8,205 nt of DNA from CAYLOP01 sp964385305. Lineage in GTDB: Bacteria; Chloroflexota; Anaerolineae; Anaerolineales; E44-bin32. The stretch covers positions 1 through 8,205 of the forward strand of contig CAYLOP010000142.1 of NCBI GenBank assembly GCA_964385305.1, given 5' to 3'. Position 1 is the first letter of the stretch. Each line of letters opens with the position of its first letter. Positions 6,628 to 8,205 of this stretch are shown piece after piece. The notes below the pieces were generated by a model. It was given only the letters and a program-made list of their open reading frames with translations. It was not told the origin of the DNA and did not search any database. A program made the translations under genes and the position numbers.

Positions 6628-7138
6628 CGAGCCCTGACATCGCGGTGCAGCCTTGTAGTCATACGCAAATACCTATAGATACGCGTGAGTCAGTTGTGAA
6701 GACAGGAGAGTGGCCCTGAAGCTTGTGCCTCAAGACAGTTCCTCGCCATTAAAGCCATCATGTACCAACTGACCAACGTTTCGGCTCATTCGACTGCAGG
6801 CGCATGCATGGTGTACCCTGACGGCCAGATTCTCTATATCAATGTGCGATCAAACCGCCTATAACGGATTCAGTTCCATCGCGAATCGGTTTTATGCCCA
6901 CATCGTTCATTTTGCCACAGGCGCGACCGGCGGGCTGCCCCTCCTTTATTTCCGGCATGACGCAAATGTGCACAGCGTGCTGCCTGTAGATTTCCGTTTG
7001 TTCCCATCATACGGAATAATCTTGCATGACATTGGCGGCGGAATTCTGCTCCAGTTGAGTGTTAGCGACTAACGCGATTTGGGGCGAGAATTCTCCGGAT
7101 ACGATGTTAAGAATTCCCGGAAGTCAAAAAGAGATTTC
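6628..7138. other. Long gap with no secure gene
   Basis: Base composition here is less GC-rich than in the flanking genes. One ORF (6842-7072) is listed separately with low confidence, and a 34-codon frame at 6760-6864 overlaps its start. Near the right end an imperfect direct repeat, GAATTCTCCGG (7088-7098) and GAATTCCCGG (7111-7120), lies just upstream of the HEAT gene. No RNA gene or strong hairpin was seen. Confidence 0.5.
6842..7072 (+). CDS. Doubtful small ORF, hypothetical protein or decayed gene fragment
   Basis: A 76-codon frame from ATG to TAA whose product (MCDQTAYNGF... to ...LLQLSVSD) has a globular-looking composition with GATGG and HDIGGG turns, but no family I recognise. There is no ribosome binding site before the ATG. 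A second frame, 6760-6864, with a plausible-looking product (MYQLTNVSAH...), overlaps its start in a different phase, so the two could be halves of one frameshifted gene. Equally, both may be chance. Given the gene remnant found 400 bases downstream, decay is a reasonable reading. Confidence 0.2.
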   Translation: MCDQTAYNGFSSIANRFYAHIVHFATGATGGLPLLYFRHDANVHSVLPVDFRLFPSYGIILHDIGGGILLQLSVSD

Positions 7139-7144
7139 GAGGAG
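7139..7144 (+). promoter_or_regulatory. Ribosome binding site of the HEAT-repeat gene
   Basis: GAGGAG lies eight bases before the ATG at 7153, a good match and spacing that supports this start. Confidence 0.6.
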
Positions 7145-7152
7145 TTGACCCG

Positions 7153-7497
7153 ATGTTTCGCAGAGATAGAAGTGCCAATGTAGAGTCACACATCGATGTT
7201 CTATCAGGCAAGGATAAGGACGCAATCGCGAAGGCTGTCGAGGCGCTGGTTAAGATCGGCGCTCCCGCGGTGGAGCCGCTCATCGCGTTCTTGGACATGT
7301 ACGTCGTATGGGGCAAAGGCAAGGACGCCAGCGAAGCCCTTGGGAGAATCGGTGAGCCGGCCGTGGAGCCGCTCATCGCAGCCCTCGGTGCCGTGAAGAT
7401 CCCTGCGCAGAGAGCTGTCGTGCACCTGCTGGCGCGGATCGGCGATCCACGCGCTGTTGATCCGCTCATCGCCGCGCTCGATGCGGATGCCCCCTAA
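7153..7497 (+). CDS. HEAT-repeat protein, apparently truncated at its 3' end
   Basis: A 114-residue soluble protein with three HEAT (PBS-lyase-type) units built on xEALxxIGxPAVEPLIAxL: residues about 29-47, 60-78 and 88-109. The matching DNA word GTGGAGCCGCTCATCGC occurs exactly at 7270 and 7363 and, with two changes, at 7456, giving a 93-nt (31-residue) period. Such repeats form helical scaffolds that bind other proteins; no partner can be named. The protein stops five residues into what should be the next unit, at DADAP. The TAA is formed from bases that in another frame encode the EAA-loop region of an ABC permease (CTA ACG), so this stop is not the gene's original end. The ribosome binding site and first 110 codons look intact, so a short protein may still be made. 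It could have been longer in the ancestor. Confidence 0.75.
   Translation: MFRRDRSANVESHIDVLSGKDKDAIAKAVEALVKIGAPAVEPLIAFLDMYVVWGKGKDASEALGRIGEPAVEPLIAALGAVKIPAQRAVVHLLARIGDPRAVDPLIAALDADAP
7270..7472 (+). repeat. 93-nt HEAT-coding tandem repeat
   Basis: Three units in exact 93-nt register (anchor positions 7270, 7363, 7456) with a 17-base anchor identical in the first two. The third unit replaces GTGGAG by GTTGAT. The array breaks off right after the third unit at the junction with permease sequence. Confidence 0.75.
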
Positions 7498-7787
7498 CGA
7501 TCTACAGACGCATCGCTCTGCCATTAGCCAAACCGATGATCGCCACCGTTGCGCTTTTCGAGTTCATAGACAGTTGGAACAGCTTCTTCATCCCGCTCGT
7601 CTTTACCCTGGGGAGGCCCGATCTACGTACCGTGGCTGTGGGGATGTATGCGTTTGTTGGCCAACATGCCACGAATTGGACGCTGATGTGCGCGGCCGCC
7701 GTGATGTCTTTGTTGCCCACCTTGCTGCTCTTTTTCCTGCTCCAGCGGCTTTTTGTTGAAGGCGTCGTAGGTGCAATGCGCGGGTAG
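7485..7787 (+). pseudogene. C-terminal remnant of a carbohydrate ABC transporter permease (MalG/UgpE type)
   Basis: In the frame ending at TAG 7785-7787, about 100 codons encode the C-terminal third of a sugar ABC permease. The second half of the EAA loop is present (PLTIYRRIALPLAKP, 7491-7535), the segment that docks onto the ATPase subunit. It is followed by a FIDSWNSFFIPLVF helix, RTVAVGMYAFVGQHATNWTLM, and the last membrane helix with the usual tail FVEGVVGAMRG. Family members are about 270-300 residues, so roughly 180 N-terminal residues, including the EAA residues and the first helices, are missing. The first in-frame ATG (7536) has no ribosome binding site and would make only 83 residues. 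No other subunit (binding protein, ATPase, second permease) is nearby. The frame itself is undamaged and well conserved, so the loss looks recent. A non-functional fragment is by far the best reading. Confidence 0.85.
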
Positions 7788-7855
7788 AGGGTAAGGCCTA
7801 CCTCGGGTGCATGACTCACGCGGCTGTCTAGCGGGTGTTCTCAGGCCATCCGGCG
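7788..7855. other. Spacer after permease remnant
   Basis: Short stretch with no gene. It leads into the promoter of the last gene; no clear terminator hairpin for the permease remnant was seen. Confidence 0.5.
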
Positions 7856-7884
7856 TGGACAGCGGGGTCTGGTCGTCCTAAAAT
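7856..7884 (+). promoter_or_regulatory. Sigma70-type promoter of the DUF5661-like gene
   Basis: TGGACA at 7856-7861 and TAAAAT at 7879-7884, each matching consensus at five of six positions, are separated by the ideal 17 bases. Transcription would begin near 7891, about 67 bases before the chosen ATG at 7958. This is the best promoter in the window. Confidence 0.65.
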
Positions 7885-7945
7885 AGTTACGATGCATAAC
7901 GGTCTTATGACGAAGCTCATCCTGACCGATACGAGTTCACAAAAC

Positions 7946-7953
7946 AAGGGAGG
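7946..7953 (+). promoter_or_regulatory. Ribosome binding site deciding the start of the last gene
   Basis: AAGGGAGG ends four bases before the ATG at 7958. Two further in-frame ATGs exist upstream (7892 and 7907) with no such sequence before them, so 7958 is preferred. Confidence 0.6.
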
Positions 7954-7957
7954 TTCG

Positions 7958-8205
7958 ATGGACATTCCTGAATACATCACAGTGGATGAAGTGCGGCGCG
8001 TTTGCCAGGAGCTTGGCATTCGTGATTGGACGCATTTGACCGGCAGTGAGGTTGAGTTACATGAAGCGGAAATCATCCGCGCCGAGGTGGGGGGTGAGGC
8101 GCAGGAGATCTCGGTCGAGGATTTCAAGCTCGGATTGGAAGTAGAACTCGAGCATGGCATCATCTTTCCTGACGCCAATGTGACCAACAACCACCCGATC
8201 CTAAC
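7958..8205 (+). CDS. DUF5661-like protein (3' partial)
   Basis: The first 82 residues run off the right edge. The sequence has the features I recall for DUF5661 proteins: an N-terminal helix (EEVRRVCQELGIRDW-like, residues 10-24), LTGSEVELHEAEIIRAEVGG (27-46), then VEDFKLGLEVELEHG (53-67) and the conserved FPDANVTNNHPIL (70-82). Family members of similar size are small cytosolic proteins of unknown function. The conserved Glu/His/Asp/Asn residues of the last two segments could bind a metal, but that is inference. Expression is predicted to be good: a strong promoter at 7856-7884 and a ribosome binding site before the ATG. Starts at 7892 or 7907 would add 22 or 17 polar residues not typical of the family. 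It is oriented like the genes before it but has its own promoter. Confidence 0.75.
   Translation, partial: MDIPEYITVDEVRRVCQELGIRDWTHLTGSEVELHEAEIIRAEVGGEAQEISVEDFKLGLEVELEHGIIFPDANVTNNHPIL

Noticed and set aside
7088..7120. Direct repeat GAATTCTCCGG / GAATTCCCGG as an operator or target-site duplication
   Set aside because: Short and imperfect, with no element between the copies; mentioned only as part of the gap description.
7536..7787. Independent 83-residue membrane protein gene
   Set aside because: Permease homology continues upstream of the ATG through the EAA-loop residues and there is no ribosome binding site, so this is the tail of a truncated permease rather than a small gene.
7828..8190. 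120-codon minus-strand frame opposite the last gene
   Set aside because: Ser/Thr-rich antisense shadow of the DUF5661-like gene, which has the promoter, ribosome binding site and family match on the plus strand.

Overview
The window looks like a stretch of a chromosome from a free-living bacterium, most likely a member of the Chloroflexota (Anaerolineae-like). That placement is inference. It rests on lipoproteins with Thr/Pro-rich linkers after the lipobox, one of which carries an alanine-rich AVAATLQAL-type stretch, on a NACHT/STAND-type protein with 40-residue TPR units, on a DUF5661-like protein, and on the moderately high GC content. No rRNA, tRNA, CRISPR array or intact mobile element was seen.

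Layout from left to right. (1) 1-1736, plus strand: the C-terminal part of a large STAND/NPHP3-like protein, with a winged-helix-like segment followed by nine TPR units in near-exact 120-nt register. (2) 1737-2077: a non-coding gap with two hairpins. (3) 2078-3349, plus: a 12-TM-type MFS permease. (4) 3464-4249, plus: a secreted lipoprotein of unknown function with its own -10 box and ribosome binding site. (5) 4267-5640, minus: a lipoprotein metallophosphoesterase, convergent with the preceding gene and only 17 bp away. (6) 5641-6123: a 483-bp divergent gap. (7) 6124-6627, plus: a small six-TM protein with a perfect AGGAGG. (8) 6628-7152: 525 bp with at most a doubtful small ORF. (9) 7153-7497, plus: a short HEAT-repeat protein whose 3' end runs directly into (10) the C-terminal ~100 codons of a sugar ABC-transporter permease (about 7485-7787), a clear gene remnant. 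(11) 7958 to the window end, plus: the start of a DUF5661-like gene behind a very good sigma70-type promoter.

The genes do not form one pathway. Most have their own start signals and wide spacing, so this reads as accessory chromosome of single-gene units. Two neighbouring lipoproteins, one a likely phosphoesterase, act at the outer face of the membrane. The most informative signal is the junction near 7478-7491, where a HEAT-repeat gene and an ABC permease fragment appear to have been joined by a deletion or illegitimate recombination. I did not find convincing evidence of a new multi-gene system. The truncated STAND-TPR gene at the left edge is the best lead for a signalling or defence role, but its N-terminal effector and NTPase domains lie outside the window.
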